Shown here one piece after another: positions 49,101 to 59,779 of a DNA stretch of 64,000 bases (position 1 is its first letter; every line of letters starts with the position of its first letter). The DNA is taken from contig JAKSXM010000007.1 of NCBI GenBank assembly GCA_022575985.1, forward strand, positions 26,538,501 to 26,602,500. The letters run 5' to 3'. The notes beneath the pieces are model-generated. The model saw only the letters and a list, made by a program, of their open reading frames with translations. It was not told where the DNA came from and searched no databases. This DNA comes from Anagrus nilaparvatae (Eukaryota > Arthropoda > Insecta > Hymenoptera > Mymaridae). Made by a program: the position numbers and the translations under genes.

Positions 49101-51169
49101 CTGAATTATTAAAGCCTAACACTCTATTTATAATACTGAAAAGTCGTTTCTATTTCGAGAAATTTTCGAGAAAAAAAAATATTTTTGATTTTAAGATTTG
49201 CGAAACGAACAACAAATAAATCGATCAGGAAATAAGGTGTCACCGCGAAATAGTTTATAATTCTTAAAAATTATACATTTTCGGTAACCGAAATTTCGTA
49301 CGAAAATAATTTAAAAAACTATTTCGGCAGTAACTCGGGCAGCAAGACTTAATTTTCCTATCTATTATATTCATTATTAACTCCCTTTTAAGAAGTAAGT
49401 GTTATAAAATAAGATTAACTATCATATTAAATTATTTCTGAATAAATAAATTTCATATTCTTTTACGAATTAAAAAATAATAAATCGTTTGCGAGTATGA
49501 AAACACAAATAAACAACATAAAAATAAGAGTAACAAAAAAAGTAAATAAAAAAAGAAATAATTTTGCTGTTGTCTGTTCTGCGTCGGCGGTAAAGTGCAT
49601 ATATATATTTAATAATAATATACACCAGTAAAACATATAAGTAGATCTTTCAAGCTTTGAATTATATGTCGTTCAAAGCAGACTCACAAATCTTTATACA
49701 TACTAAAAGTACATTAAACCAGAAGACTAATCTTATAACCCACGAACCGGTAATTACCGCGAAATGAATCATTTTACGTCCCCACTGCACAGCAAACTGC
49801 AAAAGGTATAAAAAAAGGCACCCGCTACATTTTATGATATAAATCATATAAAATGTACACACATAAGACTTTTTTTATTTTACATTTATAAATAATATTC
49901 TTAACAAAAAAACTTTCAAGGAAGCTTTCAGAAGGTTTACTGTATGTCCAGCTTGATAAATCCCTTTTTTTTTGACATAATTATGTGCGTGATATTAAGA
50001 AATATGCCATTTTCTATTAATTTTCCTAAAGCAACTTGTTGAAACTACGTAAGAAAGTTCTATTAATTTCTTTCTCCGACATTTATATTGTTTATGAGGC
50101 ATCAATTTGTAGAAGAAATAATTTTTTAATCATTATTTTATAATTTAAAAACCTCACGCGATTTAACACATATTAGATTATTTATTATAATTATGTATAA
50201 AAAAGAATTTTTTTTATATTTACTCTGAATTATATATGATGTAACATTTCACTATTTCATCAAGTTTAGATGCATTATAATATCTTAGATTTATACTTCA
50301 TTAAAAATATTACAGACATTAGAATTTTAATAACTGTAAATTTCAACGTAATTACATTTATTTTAATAAAAACTCATTATAATTATATTCTCAAATAAAA
50401 TAATGATACAATTTTCTTACTTTTTTTTAATTTCTTTATATTATATGAAAAAGATTTCATGTGTGTAATGATTTTCTGGCTATTTTATATATTGATTATA
50501 AAAATTCTGGCAGCTAAGATTTATTATGCTATAAAGTCATTAACATTTGTTTAAATGATAATTTATATAGTAAGCAGTAGTTGCATTTGAAGAAGACTCA
50601 TTACTTTTATGTAGTAAAATCAAAATTATATTAAGTAACGCATATTTAGTTGAATAAAAATTATATATAATAAAATCATGCGTATATTTTTGTTTCTGAA
50701 ATTTTTGGGATACTGAATTGGTGATATATTTCAGTTGCATTTCAGGTGTGTTTAATTATACCTTCAATTAGTCAACAAAAAATATAAAATGATTTAATTC
50801 TGCATGTAAATTTTTTGGGTACTAAAGAGTAATTTTTTCTCTTCAAAGAAATTTCGGTGACTAAAAATAATTTACTCAGAGATTCACTCAAATAAATTAA
50901 TTAATTGAATGATAATTTTTCGTAATAGTTATTTATTTCACAATGATTATATTTCAATTATGTAAGGAGACATTTTCGCGTCCTCAGGGTTACCTGATTA
51001 GCATATTTTAAAACTAAAATATATTAAATACATTTGCATGTAAGTTTTTCAATGAAAGAACCAATATTTTGCGCAATTTTAATTTTTAAGCAGGAAATGA
51101 TAAAAAAAGTTAAAATTAGGTTAATAATTTTAAAAATTTTAAACGAATACAAAATTTTGAATTTTTTTA
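46182..51169. other. AT-rich stretch without a supported gene
   Basis: GTTCAGCGAC, within AATTCGGGTTCAGCGACATA at 46757, is another reverse copy of the GGTCGCTGAACACGAAT word. A tandem of AGTTATAGATT-type units lies at 48095-48136. The minus strand at 49.70-49.85 kb is GC-richer, with a TTTTGCAG acceptor-like word and a short open frame, but no donor or motif decides it. The rest is A/T sequence. Confidence 0.35.
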
Positions 51170-51660
51170 ATTTTTAGATTCATAAATGCCTGAGATTCTA
51201 AATCTAGACAACTTGGATCAAAATTCTGCTTGGCTCATGTTGAAGAGCATTCAATTTTAGGGGGAGGTACTCATATAAAATTTTTGACCCAGACTTTCAG
51301 TAACGAGTCATAGCTAGTATATCCTCGTAGTGAGTGTTGTGACAATAATAAAAGGATGGCTAAAAAGACATGGTCTAAACACGAACTCCCTATCTTAATA
51401 CATGTAAGAAGTATGGCGTCGCTTCCTGTTTAGACCAAAAATGGAGTTATTGGCAGAACACTCACTACGAGGATATACTAGTCATAGCTAATTGTTTACA
51501 AAAAAAGTTTAAAATTCTCTACAATTTATATACAATTAGATATATTAACTCGCTACTGAAAGGCTAAGTACAAAATTTTATATGCATACTTCCCTCTAAA
51601 ATTAGATGCTCTTCGAAATGTGGCATTTATCGAGCATTTATGACCCAAAAATTAAACAAA
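51170..51660. repeat. Old palindromic repeat interrupted by a MITE
   Basis: GAAGAGCATTCAATTTTAGG then GGGAGGTACTCATATAAAAT on the left (51241 onward) pairs with ATTTTATATGCATACTTCCC then TCTAAAATTAGATGCTCTTC on the right (about 51574-51616). CTTTCAGTAACGAGT pairs with ACTCGCTACTGAAAG. TTCATAAATGCC pairs with GGCATTTATC. The element at 51315-51480 sits between the arms. Confidence 0.6.
51315..51480. mobile_element. hAT-like MITE with perfect 8-bp target duplication, 166 bp
   Basis: TAGTATATCCTCGTAGTGAG then TGTT at the left is exactly inverted at the right (AACACTCACTACGAGGATAT then ACTA). A second pairing, GGTCTAAACA with TGTTTAGACC, lies inside. The element is flanked by GTCATAGC on both sides (51307-51314 and 51481-51488). 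Eight-bp duplications are typical of hAT elements. No coding capacity, so it depended on another copy's transposase. The intact duplication and almost identical ends point to a fairly recent insertion. Confidence 0.85.
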
Positions 51661-52000
51661 TAAACATTTTTAACATTTCTTTTAATTTTTTGATCTCGTT
51701 TTGGATAAAATTACGCAAATTATTGGCTTTTTTTTATCATCACAAAACTGCGTCCTGAAAAGGTTATATAAAAAAATATTTGTAACTTTACACTATTTTA
51801 TGATTAATTTTTCTCGAAAGAGAAAAGACTTTTAATGTCTATATATAATTTTAGTTTGATACATTTAACAATTACTATCTCAGTTTACCTCAACAAATAA
51901 TTACATTTATTAATTAGTAATATTGTCCTAGTAACCTCTTTATTTAAATCGTAGTTATTGAATAGCAAAGAAATTTATTCTGTGCAGCCTCACCTACTAC
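51661..52000. other. AT-rich stretch with a TCTCGAAAGAGAAAAGACT word
   Basis: TTCTCGAAAGAGAAAAGACT at 51812 recurs at 61133 in the same orientation. No gene was seen. Confidence 0.35.
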
Positions 52001-52440
52001 CATGATTTTATTTTAGCATGAACCATATTCGCTCCCTGCGAGAGGCGGAGATTTATAAATCACGTGTGATTTTTGTCGTTTGCCCGAAAAACAATACAAA
52101 GTGATTGGATGCCCGATAAAATATTATTATTATTTTTATCCCTTCTACCAAGACGCAGAGAGCGAATAGAATGAGAAAAAAAATGTGAACACGATATTGG
52201 CAGTGGATGCTAAAAAGAGTTTTTGCCCTTTCAGGCGCACCAAAATTCTTGCACTCGTTGTAAGCCAAGTTAGGCGAAAAATTTCGTAAGCACCCTTGAA
52301 CGAAAAACTTTTGACACTAGTGTGAATACATATCACTCATGCCTGGCTACGCCCAAAGAGGTTATACTATCGGTTTGGCTTCGCCGAGTCAGAGGCTGAG
52401 CGGTCATTCTAGTGCTCACACTAGCGCTAAAATTTTATAC
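52001..52440. other. GC-richer unassigned island
   Basis: Clearly richer in GC than its surroundings, with words such as GCTCCCTGCGAGAGGCGGAG, CTGGCTACGCCCAAAGAGG and CTTCGCCGAGTCAGAGGCTG. ACACTAGTGTGAAT and GTGCTCACACTAGCGC are small palindromes. The two overlapping minus-strand frames (52053-52268 and 52145-52336) show no domain. It could be part of a diverged DNA element; nothing decides it. Confidence 0.3.
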
Positions 52441-52959
52441 CCTTGATATTTAATATACTATTCTTATCTGCATTCGTATATAATGTGATATTAAAATTAT
52501 AATCCGCCTAAAATCAAAGACACTGTAATTAAAAGGGAGCAAAAAAGAGTTAAAAATATGAACATTTTATTTTAGAATATTTATAAATTAAAAAAGTCAA
52601 GATGATTGTAGAATATTTATCAGATCAGATTACTTTATGATATTCATAATTTGTATTTTGTAAAAATAACTTTAGCGTTAAAATCCCTTCAAAAGCGGGA
52701 CGTTTGTCATATCAAGCATATTAGAATCAATATTCCTATGGTCAGGTGATGTATGTCATTAAAAAATAGCTTACAAAATTAGCATAATAACTTTTAGTTA
52801 AAAAATGAAGGGTGACTGTATACCGAGGTAGGAACCTACTTTGCCCTAAGTATGGCCATTTATCAACAGGCCGAATATTCTCTTTTATATAAATCGAAGA
52901 TCTAATGAAGCAATAATTATTAATTATTCATTACTGACACTGTTAATAGAAGTCACAAC

Positions 52960-53110
52960 AATTTTAACATGGAACACGTTTGTAAAATGGAGTACTTTAT
53001 GAATCTGAAAATCTAGAGGTGGTCAAATTCGTGCGATTTAAGGGAGGAGGGGGTTCGGTAAAATGTGTCTTTAAAATAATCCTGATTCTTAGACTTGGTT
53101 TTTTTGCAAA
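52960..53110 (-). repeat. Dispersed repeat family, reversed partial copy
   Basis: Read on the minus strand this gives a C-rich block followed by CTTAAATCGCACGAATTTGA and AACGTGTTCCATGTTAAAA. These match the poly-C, TTAAATCGGACAAATTTAAC and ATGTTCCATGTTAATA blocks at 56.2-56.3 kb. Confidence 0.5.
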
Positions 53111-54100
53111 TTACGTTGGTTTATATATACATAAATTATAGAATTAAAAATTATAAAACTAGCGAATTTTAAGCTTGTTGTGTACCATTTATATGTATCA
53201 TACCTAGCACTAGCTATAGTTAACATGTTCGATGCATTATAAACTAGTTATAAGTTTTTAAATTTTCGATTTATATGTTTAAGTTTTAAATTAATTTTAT
53301 AGCTAAATTTATATACTTACCTTAGTTTTTATCATAAATTTTACTTTAATACGAAAACCTGTAATTATCAAATCTAGAAACTTTCGTAAGTTTTTATTTA
53401 GTACTTGAATATTGCAGAGGCTCTTAAATAATACGTCACTATTGTATATAATTTTAATTCTTTCCATTTGCAATAGGTGAAGCCTTTTTTAGATTGAATT
53501 TTAGTTTATAAGGTAACATTATAATTATGATATTCTTAATAACTATTGCTCTAGATATATAATAATTATATATATAACCTATGCTTATACAAAGGACATC
53601 TCGATTTTTTCATTTGACAGTACATATCAAAATTGAAATTATAATTAAAAAAATTATGCAATTTTTCCGAATTATTGTATTTAAGTATACCTTCTTAAAA
53701 ATTTTATGCGATATGTCGTTTTCTATTTTGGACTAAATCTTTAAAAGCAAAATTTTGTAATAAAAAAGTATGTTTTTTATTATATGGGATAATTCAGAGA
53801 AAATCTCAAAATTTAAATTTTTTTTGTATTGATCTTTTTTGAGTAATTTTAGTGGATTTTTGATTTTATGCAACAATTCTTCCAGACACATTGTCTATCT
53901 CAAAAATCTATCTCCGTATGTCTTTTATGACTGATACTTCTGATTTTATTCAAAGACGCGACCTTAAAATGAAACAAACTTATAAACGGTTTGTGTAAAC
54001 ACAACCTAAATGCATGGAATATGTTTACTTCCAGCTGAGGGCTAGGTATAATGCAAATGTTTCGCAACGTTACAATACAGTTTTCTAATTTTATAATTTG
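53111..54100. other. AT-rich stretch without a gene
   Basis: TGCATGGAATATGTTT then CCAGCTGAGGGCT near 54012 recurs at 1.8 kb. Otherwise low-complexity sequence. Confidence 0.35.
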
Positions 54101-54102
54101 TA

Positions 54103-56057
54103 CACTGTAAAAATTAACTTTCTTATATTAGCAAAAAAATTAGAACATTTTCGAAAAATTAGTAAATTTTCGAAAAAATTTGTAAATATTCGAAAAAAAA
54201 CGTGAATTTACTAAAGGACCCCGCACAAAAGGATAGGAAATGGCCGTTCGGTCAAATTGGCTGAATTTTGGATATTTTATAGATTTCATCATTCTGAACA
54301 AAAGTCTCAATGGGCACAAAGCTCAAAAGTCCCAACTTTGGCTGCTACAGAGCTTGAAAGCTCCAAAGCTCCATCATAACAAAATTCCTTTAAAACCTTT
54401 TTTCTTTTATTTTTAAAGTATATCTTTATGTTTTTGAGGTCGCTGACCTCGAATCTGATGTCAGATTGACAAGATTGTCAATTGACAGCTGTCATTTAGC
54501 TATCAAAACTCTAAAATATCGTAGAAAACTTTATAGATTAGCCGAGATTTATGTTTTTGAGATCACTGATTTCAAATCTGATGTCAAATTAACATTATTG
54601 ATAGTTGGCAGCTGTCAATTAACTTTCAAATAGCTAAAAAAAATAATATAACAATAGATTTTAAAAAGATTTTATGTTTCTGAAGTCACCAATTGTTTAA
54701 TATTATATTATATCATACTAGGCAAAGTTGATAGTTGACCGCTATCAATTTAAATAGCCCATGAAAGTCAAATAACTTTTTTAGTCATAAATATCCGTTT
54801 TTAGCTTTACCCAGGACCAACGACGTGGACGTGACGGATACTGATCCCTGTGTAAAAGAATTCGACAGTTGGCAGCTGTTAATTAAAAGTTAAAATAACT
54901 AATTAGAAACGTATGGTATTGTATAAAGGTTTTTAACTTACAAAAAATAATGCATGGCTGATTAATCGCTTTTTATTATTTTAAAGGTAACTGACAGTTG
55001 TCAACTATCAACTGTCAACTTTTTTTAAATTGTTATCTAATTTATAGTCAATAACCTCAAAAACATTTATTCCCTTTAAAATGTAAAGTTTTTTTTTAGC
55101 ATTTGGTAGCTAATTAACAGCTGTCAAATATTAACATTTTCAATTCGATGACAAATTCATAATAAGTGACATTAGAATCATAAGATCTTTTTAAAATCTA
55201 TTGTTACATTATTATTTTTTTTGGCTATTTGAAAGTTAATTGACAGCTGCCAACTATCAATAATGTTAATTTGACATCAGATTTGAAATCAGTGATCTCG
55301 AAAACATAAATCTTGGCTAATATATAAAGTTTTCTACGATATTTTAAAGTTTTGACAGCTAATTGACAGCTGTCAATTAATAATCTTGTCAATCTGATAT
55401 CAAATTCGAAATCGGTGACCTCAAAAACATAAATACCAGCTAATCTATAAAGTTTTACATGGTGATTTACAGCTTTGACAGCTAATTGACAGCTGTCAAT
55501 TGACAATCTTGTCAATCTGACATCAGATTCGAACTCAGCGACCTCAAAAATATAAAGATATACTTTAAAAATAAAAGAAAAAAGGTTTTTAAGCAATTTT
55601 GTTATGATGGAGCTTTGGAGCTTTCAAGCTCCGTAGCAGCCAAAGTTGGGACTTTTGAGCTTTGTGCCCATTGAGACATTTGTTCAGAATGATAAAATCT
55701 ATAACATATCCAAAATTCAGCCAATTTGACCGAACGGCCATTTCCCATCCTTTTGTGCGGGGTCCTTTAGTATATTAATAAAAAATTCGAGTATTCTCGA
55801 TTTTTTTTGTGAATTCCCAAGAAAAATTGATAATTTACAATTTTTTTTCGAAAATTTACAAAAAATAGTTGTGAATTTACAACATTTTTCGTAAAATTAC
55901 AAAAAAAAATCGAGAATTTTCAAATTTTTCGATAATATACTAAATTTAGTAAATTTACTATTTTTATCGAATAATTACAAAATTTTTTAAAAATTCACTA
56001 ATATTTCGAAAAAATTCTATTTTTTTTGTAAATCTAAGAAAGTTACTTTTTACAGTG
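54103..56057. mobile_element. CACTGTAAAAA MITE (copy of the 30.2-kb element) split by a foldback
   Basis: The outer parts, 54103-54215 and 55766-56057, together correspond to the 373-bp element at 30246-30618. They have CACTGTAAAAATTAACTTTC and AAGTTACTTTTTACAGTG ends, TA flanks (54101-54102 and 56058-56059), and the same TCGA-containing interior words. The 1.55-kb foldback lies between CTAAA and TTTAG, at the point where the other copy reads ACTAAATTTAG. Confidence 0.85.
54216..55765. repeat. Foldback element, GGACCCCGCAC ends, tandem units of about 115-120 bp
   Basis: The ends are GGACCCCGCACAAAAGGAT and ATCCTTTTGTGCGGGGTCC. Outer arm words (CGGTCAAATTGGCTGAATTT, AATGGGCACAAAGCTC, TTTGGCTGCTAC) match the 25.7-kb element, so they are one family. 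Inner arms are tandem units carrying GAGGTCGCTGACCTCGAATC, TGATGTCAGATTGACAAG and TTGACAGCTGTCAATT. The right arm has three such units (about 55225-55560) and the left two (54430-54640). The centre, near 54,990, has CAGTTGTCAACTATCAACTG. The 123-codon minus-strand frame across 55225-55596 repeats the peptide words YVFEVTDFE and DSCQLAVK only because the DNA is tandem. Confidence 0.88.
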
Positions 56058-56074
56058 TAATTATCATCTTATTA

Positions 56075-56300
56075 GATATTAAGATTCTAAACCCAAACTA
56101 TTCTGATTCCCTAAACGCGTATTACTAAGTCCCTAAACCTGAATTATTCTAAGTCCCTAACAGTAACTTGATATTATTTTAAGTTTCATTTTACCCGCTT
56201 CCCCTTAAATCGGACAAATTTAACCCCCCCCCCCATTAATTTTCAAGTTCTTAGGTACCCCCTCACTATAAATATGTTCCATGTTAATAAAAAAATATAT
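56075..56300 (+). repeat. Dispersed repeat family, copy 3
   Basis: GATTCTAAACCCAAACTATT, then AAGTCCCTAAACCTGAATT and TATTCTAAGTCCCTAA in tandem. Then CCGCTTCCCCTTAAATCGGA, a C run at 56224, GGTACCCCCTCACTATAAAT and ATGTTCCATGTTAATA. The block order equals the copies at 19.6 and 45.3 kb. It starts directly beside the CACTGTAAAAA element. Confidence 0.55.
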
Positions 56301-56806
56301 ATATTATCCTGTAAATCCTTGAAAATTTAAAAAATCCTTCGATGTCATTTAAGTCAAATTTTAAAATCGCAAAAATATGTTTTGAATTTGCAAGCAAAAT
56401 TTTATAAGTTCATCGCCAATAATAAGCGTATATTGAATCAGATTCATCGTTTTGCTAAAATGTAGAAACATCAAAATTTATCAAAAATAAAGCTCCAAAA
56501 GTCCAAATCGAATGCAATAGGGTGTTAAATAGTTCCCCTAAGCTTCGAATTTTATTTGCAGAAAAAAATTATGACTTCCAGTAATTACTTATAATTAACA
56601 ATAAGTCAAATAAAAGTAATCATTTCAAAATGTTGAAATAAGGACGTTAAAGGGTTCAAGTGACCTATTTGTTATTCAAGGACCCAAATAAAAAATAATT
56701 TTGAGGCTCAATATTTTAGTTATACTCAAGTTACGAATAATCCTAAAATTAGGCACTAATTCTCAACAAAAAAATTTTTTCCTTTAATTACAGTACCCAA
56801 TATATA
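56301..56806. other. AT-rich stretch without a gene
   Basis: No frame, inverted repeat or splice signal was supported. Confidence 0.4.
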
Positions 56807-56812
56807 TCTATA

Positions 56813-57519
56813 TTAGAGTGTGTCTTATTTTTTTTTTTTCGATATTTTTTGGCTCCCCCAATTTTTTTCGAATGTTTTGGTCATAAAACACTCCCAGCTC
56901 CAAGGATTTTGATTTTGGATTATTTTAACCCGTGCCACCGAGCACTCGAAGTTTCCCATTTAAATAACATGGGAATTTTTAATTTTGAGCTTTCTAATTT
57001 TTTAACGTGCTTCAAAATTTTTTTAAACACTAGCAAACAGGTAGAAAATGATGTTTAGACATGTAAAAACTGATCCTCAAAATTATAGAAGTCCCAGAAC
57101 ACTTTATTTTATCAAAACAAAATTATTAAAAATCGAAATTTTTCCATTTAAAATACATTACAAATAAAAAACAATGTATTTTAAATGGGAAAATTGCAAT
57201 TTTTAATAATTTTATTTTGATAAAATAAAGTGTTCTGGGACTTCTATAATTTTGAGGATCAGTTTTTACATGTCTAAACATCATTTTCTACCTGTTTGCT
57301 AGTGTTTAAAAAAATTTTGAAGCACGTTAAAAAATTAGAAAGCTCAAAATTAAAAATTCCGATGTTATTTAAATGGGAAACTTCGAGTGCTCGGTGGCAC
57401 GGGTTAAAATAATCCAAAATCAAAATCCTTGGAGCTGGGAGTGTTTTATGACCAAAACATTCGAAAAAAATTGGGGGAGCCAAAAAATATCGAAAAAAAA
57501 AAAATAAGACACACTCTAA
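56813..57519. mobile_element. Nearly perfect 707-bp palindrome with a 6-bp flank duplication
   Basis: The left arm starts TTAGAGTGTGTCTTATTTTT and the right arm ends AAATAAGACACACTCTAA. The arms of about 340 bp match almost base for base around a spacer of about 12 bp near 57,166. TCTATA lies on both sides (56807-56812 and 57520-57525). The same 60-odd-codon frame appears on opposite strands in the two arms (56849 and 57274) and is not a gene. The high arm identity suggests a young insertion or ongoing arm conversion. The superfamily is unknown. Confidence 0.85.
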
Positions 57520-57574
57520 TCTATATTCTTGACCGAATGCAGTCAATTTTATTTATTTATTTTTTTTTTTTAAG

Positions 57575-57717
57575 TGAAATATGTGAATCTTGCATCAGCC
57601 ATGGATTGTTTGCGGGCCTTAAAGACTCGCAAATTTCCATGACTGCCCAGTTATACGAGCACAACCGGGAGACATTGCCAACGAACCCGGATCGACCTCA
57701 GTCAATTGTATTATTAT
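57575..57717 (+). CDS. Possible coding exon, weak resemblance to the start of a discoidin (F5/8 type C) domain
   Basis: A GC-rich island follows a T tract and an AG at 57574. One frame is open from there to a TAA at 57717. It reads EICESCISHGLFAGLKDSQI, then SMTAQLYEHNRE and LPTNPDRPQSIVLL. The pattern Cys, a few residues, G-L, then K-D-S-Q-I-S recalls the beginning of discoidin domains (C-x-LGM-x-G-x-I-xDSQISAS). That resemblance is short and could be chance. No good splice donor precedes the stop. On the minus strand a shorter frame also exists. If real, it might lie in the same gene as the exon at 63.6 kb. Confidence 0.25.
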
Positions 57718-59779
57718 AATTAAACTTTTTAAAGTCACAAAAAAAAAAAACAATAAGAAAAAGCCAAAAGAAAAAAAGGATTTTGTTAATTTGAAATCTC
57801 CATGGTTTAATAATATGATATCAAGAAACATAATACAATATAACGGGCAATACATACAGAGTATTTATAATACACGTGACGAAATACGTCTCGTAGCTAT
57901 CAATTATCGTTGTCTTGGTAGTGCCGTTTTTATTTGTGACTTATATTACACAGACCAGTGGCTTTTATAACTTATAAATTTTTTTTTTTATTTTTTAAAC
58001 AAATAATAATAGTTTATGCATTATATATGCCTCTGTGTGCCTTTTGTATCTCTTCGTCATTCAAAGATTTATCATTATTATTTTTATAAATGCACGAAAA
58101 ACTTGTATAAATACAATTATAAATTTTCCTTTACACACACACATTTAAAATGTGTATTATGTACACATAATCTCACGCATATAGAGATTTAATTGACAAT
58201 TTTTCTAGTATATTCTAAAATGTCTAATGCAAATAATATTATACACATATATATGTGTGGTTAAATTACGAGTGTCTCGTGCAAATACAGAATGTGGTTG
58301 CGAAGTAGGTGATTAAACGAACTAGAAATAAGATTAAGATAATCGCACACAAGGGTCAACGCTGACATCTCCCACGAAGCATAACGGGAAAAAGTTAAGA
58401 GAAAGACAAAAAAAACTAGAGTACAATTTATATACCCCACTAATATAATATGTGATACTTGTAAAAATAATATCCATAAAACCGGAAGAATATATTGTCA
58501 TTTTTTTTTAGTTTTCTTTAAAAGATATCAAAATAATTGTAACGAAAAAAAAAAAAAATAAAACAGTCTCTAAAAATATAACGAGCACGTTTCCTCGAGG
58601 TCCGTCAATCGAGTTAGTTATTTATTACTATACGTGCACCCTATGTGGACCATTTTTACTTTTTAATGCTTCCAGTTTCTGAGTCATATTGTTATACAGT
58701 TTTTCTTTTTTCTCTCAGCAGGTATTTTTTTTTAAATTTTATTTTATAATAAATAAATAAATAAAAAAAAACGAGTTATTGTCACGAACATATTTGCGTG
58801 CCTACATTCACCTACGCACTGCATTCAATATTATATGATGATTAACATGTTTTTATACTTATATAGAAAATTACAATGTTACTAAACAGGTTGCTCCTTA
58901 TATACTTTTTAATATACAATAAATATGAAAATTTTTTTATTTCCTTAAAATTTATATCTGATGAACTTATTTGATAATATCGTAAAGCTTCAAGATATAC
59001 AATATAACGGATGTCCATTTTTCTTTAAGTAAGTAATTTGCACACATGAGATGTATAAAACTTGCATAATAATAAGCTTTTTACATTTAGTAGTATTACA
59101 GTAATAATATAATACGAGTCGACGTCATTAAGACACGTATTATTATATGAAAATCTTAGTAAATAGCAGTAAGTTATGACAGGTACGCGAGTAAAATCTT
59201 AGTTTATTTTTCTATTATCATAACTTTCTTTGTTACATATATATGCTTTTAATTTATATTTATATTATATTATTATCAATTCAATATGTCTGTATCGTAT
59301 AAAAAAATTGCACTACCTGTAGTATTAAAAATTTAAATATATTACGATATATGTGTATAATCCATTGTTCGATAAATAAATATATGTATGTATAAATTTA
59401 TAAATATGGCATTTGGAATTTATTCTAGTGTATTTAAAATATACTTTGATTTTTTTAATCTTTAATATTATTATTGAGATTTAAACCTTTACTCAATAAT
59501 GGCTGAATACAAAAATTGACAGTTATTTATTTTAATTAGTTTTGATTATTCAAATATTAAATTTATATATTTGTGGTTTAGTTTTTATGCATAATATACT
59601 CATTTTTCGGAAGTCAAAAGACTTTTGAATCTTATATAATATCATACTGTTTCATTGTATTGAATTATACTTTTTACTCCAGTCAAATTAGGGAGTACCA
59701 TAAAGAAACTATTCTACACAACTTTCATTCAAATTCAAGAAATACTTCAAAAATACAAGATATTTAGATTAGAGTTACA
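57718..59779. other. AT-rich stretch without a supported gene
   Basis: Short GC-richer words occur at 57.88-57.95, 58.35-58.40 and 58.58-58.61 kb (for example TTTCCTCGAGGTCCGTCAAT), but all frames there are short and no exon signals pair up. Confidence 0.35.

Noticed and set aside
49700..49850. Minus-strand exon-like segment with TTTTGCAG before it
   Set aside because: The candidate exon is under 50 codons, there is no convincing donor, and the residues are mostly hydrophobic without a family match.
55225..55596. 123-codon minus-strand frame with three peptide repeats
   Set aside because: The repeats reflect tandem DNA units of about 120 bp in a foldback arm. The unit length happens to be close to a multiple of three, so the frame stays open.
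56849..57546. Matching frames at 56849 (plus) and 57274 (minus)
   Set aside because: Same explanation: mirrored arms of the 707-bp palindrome.
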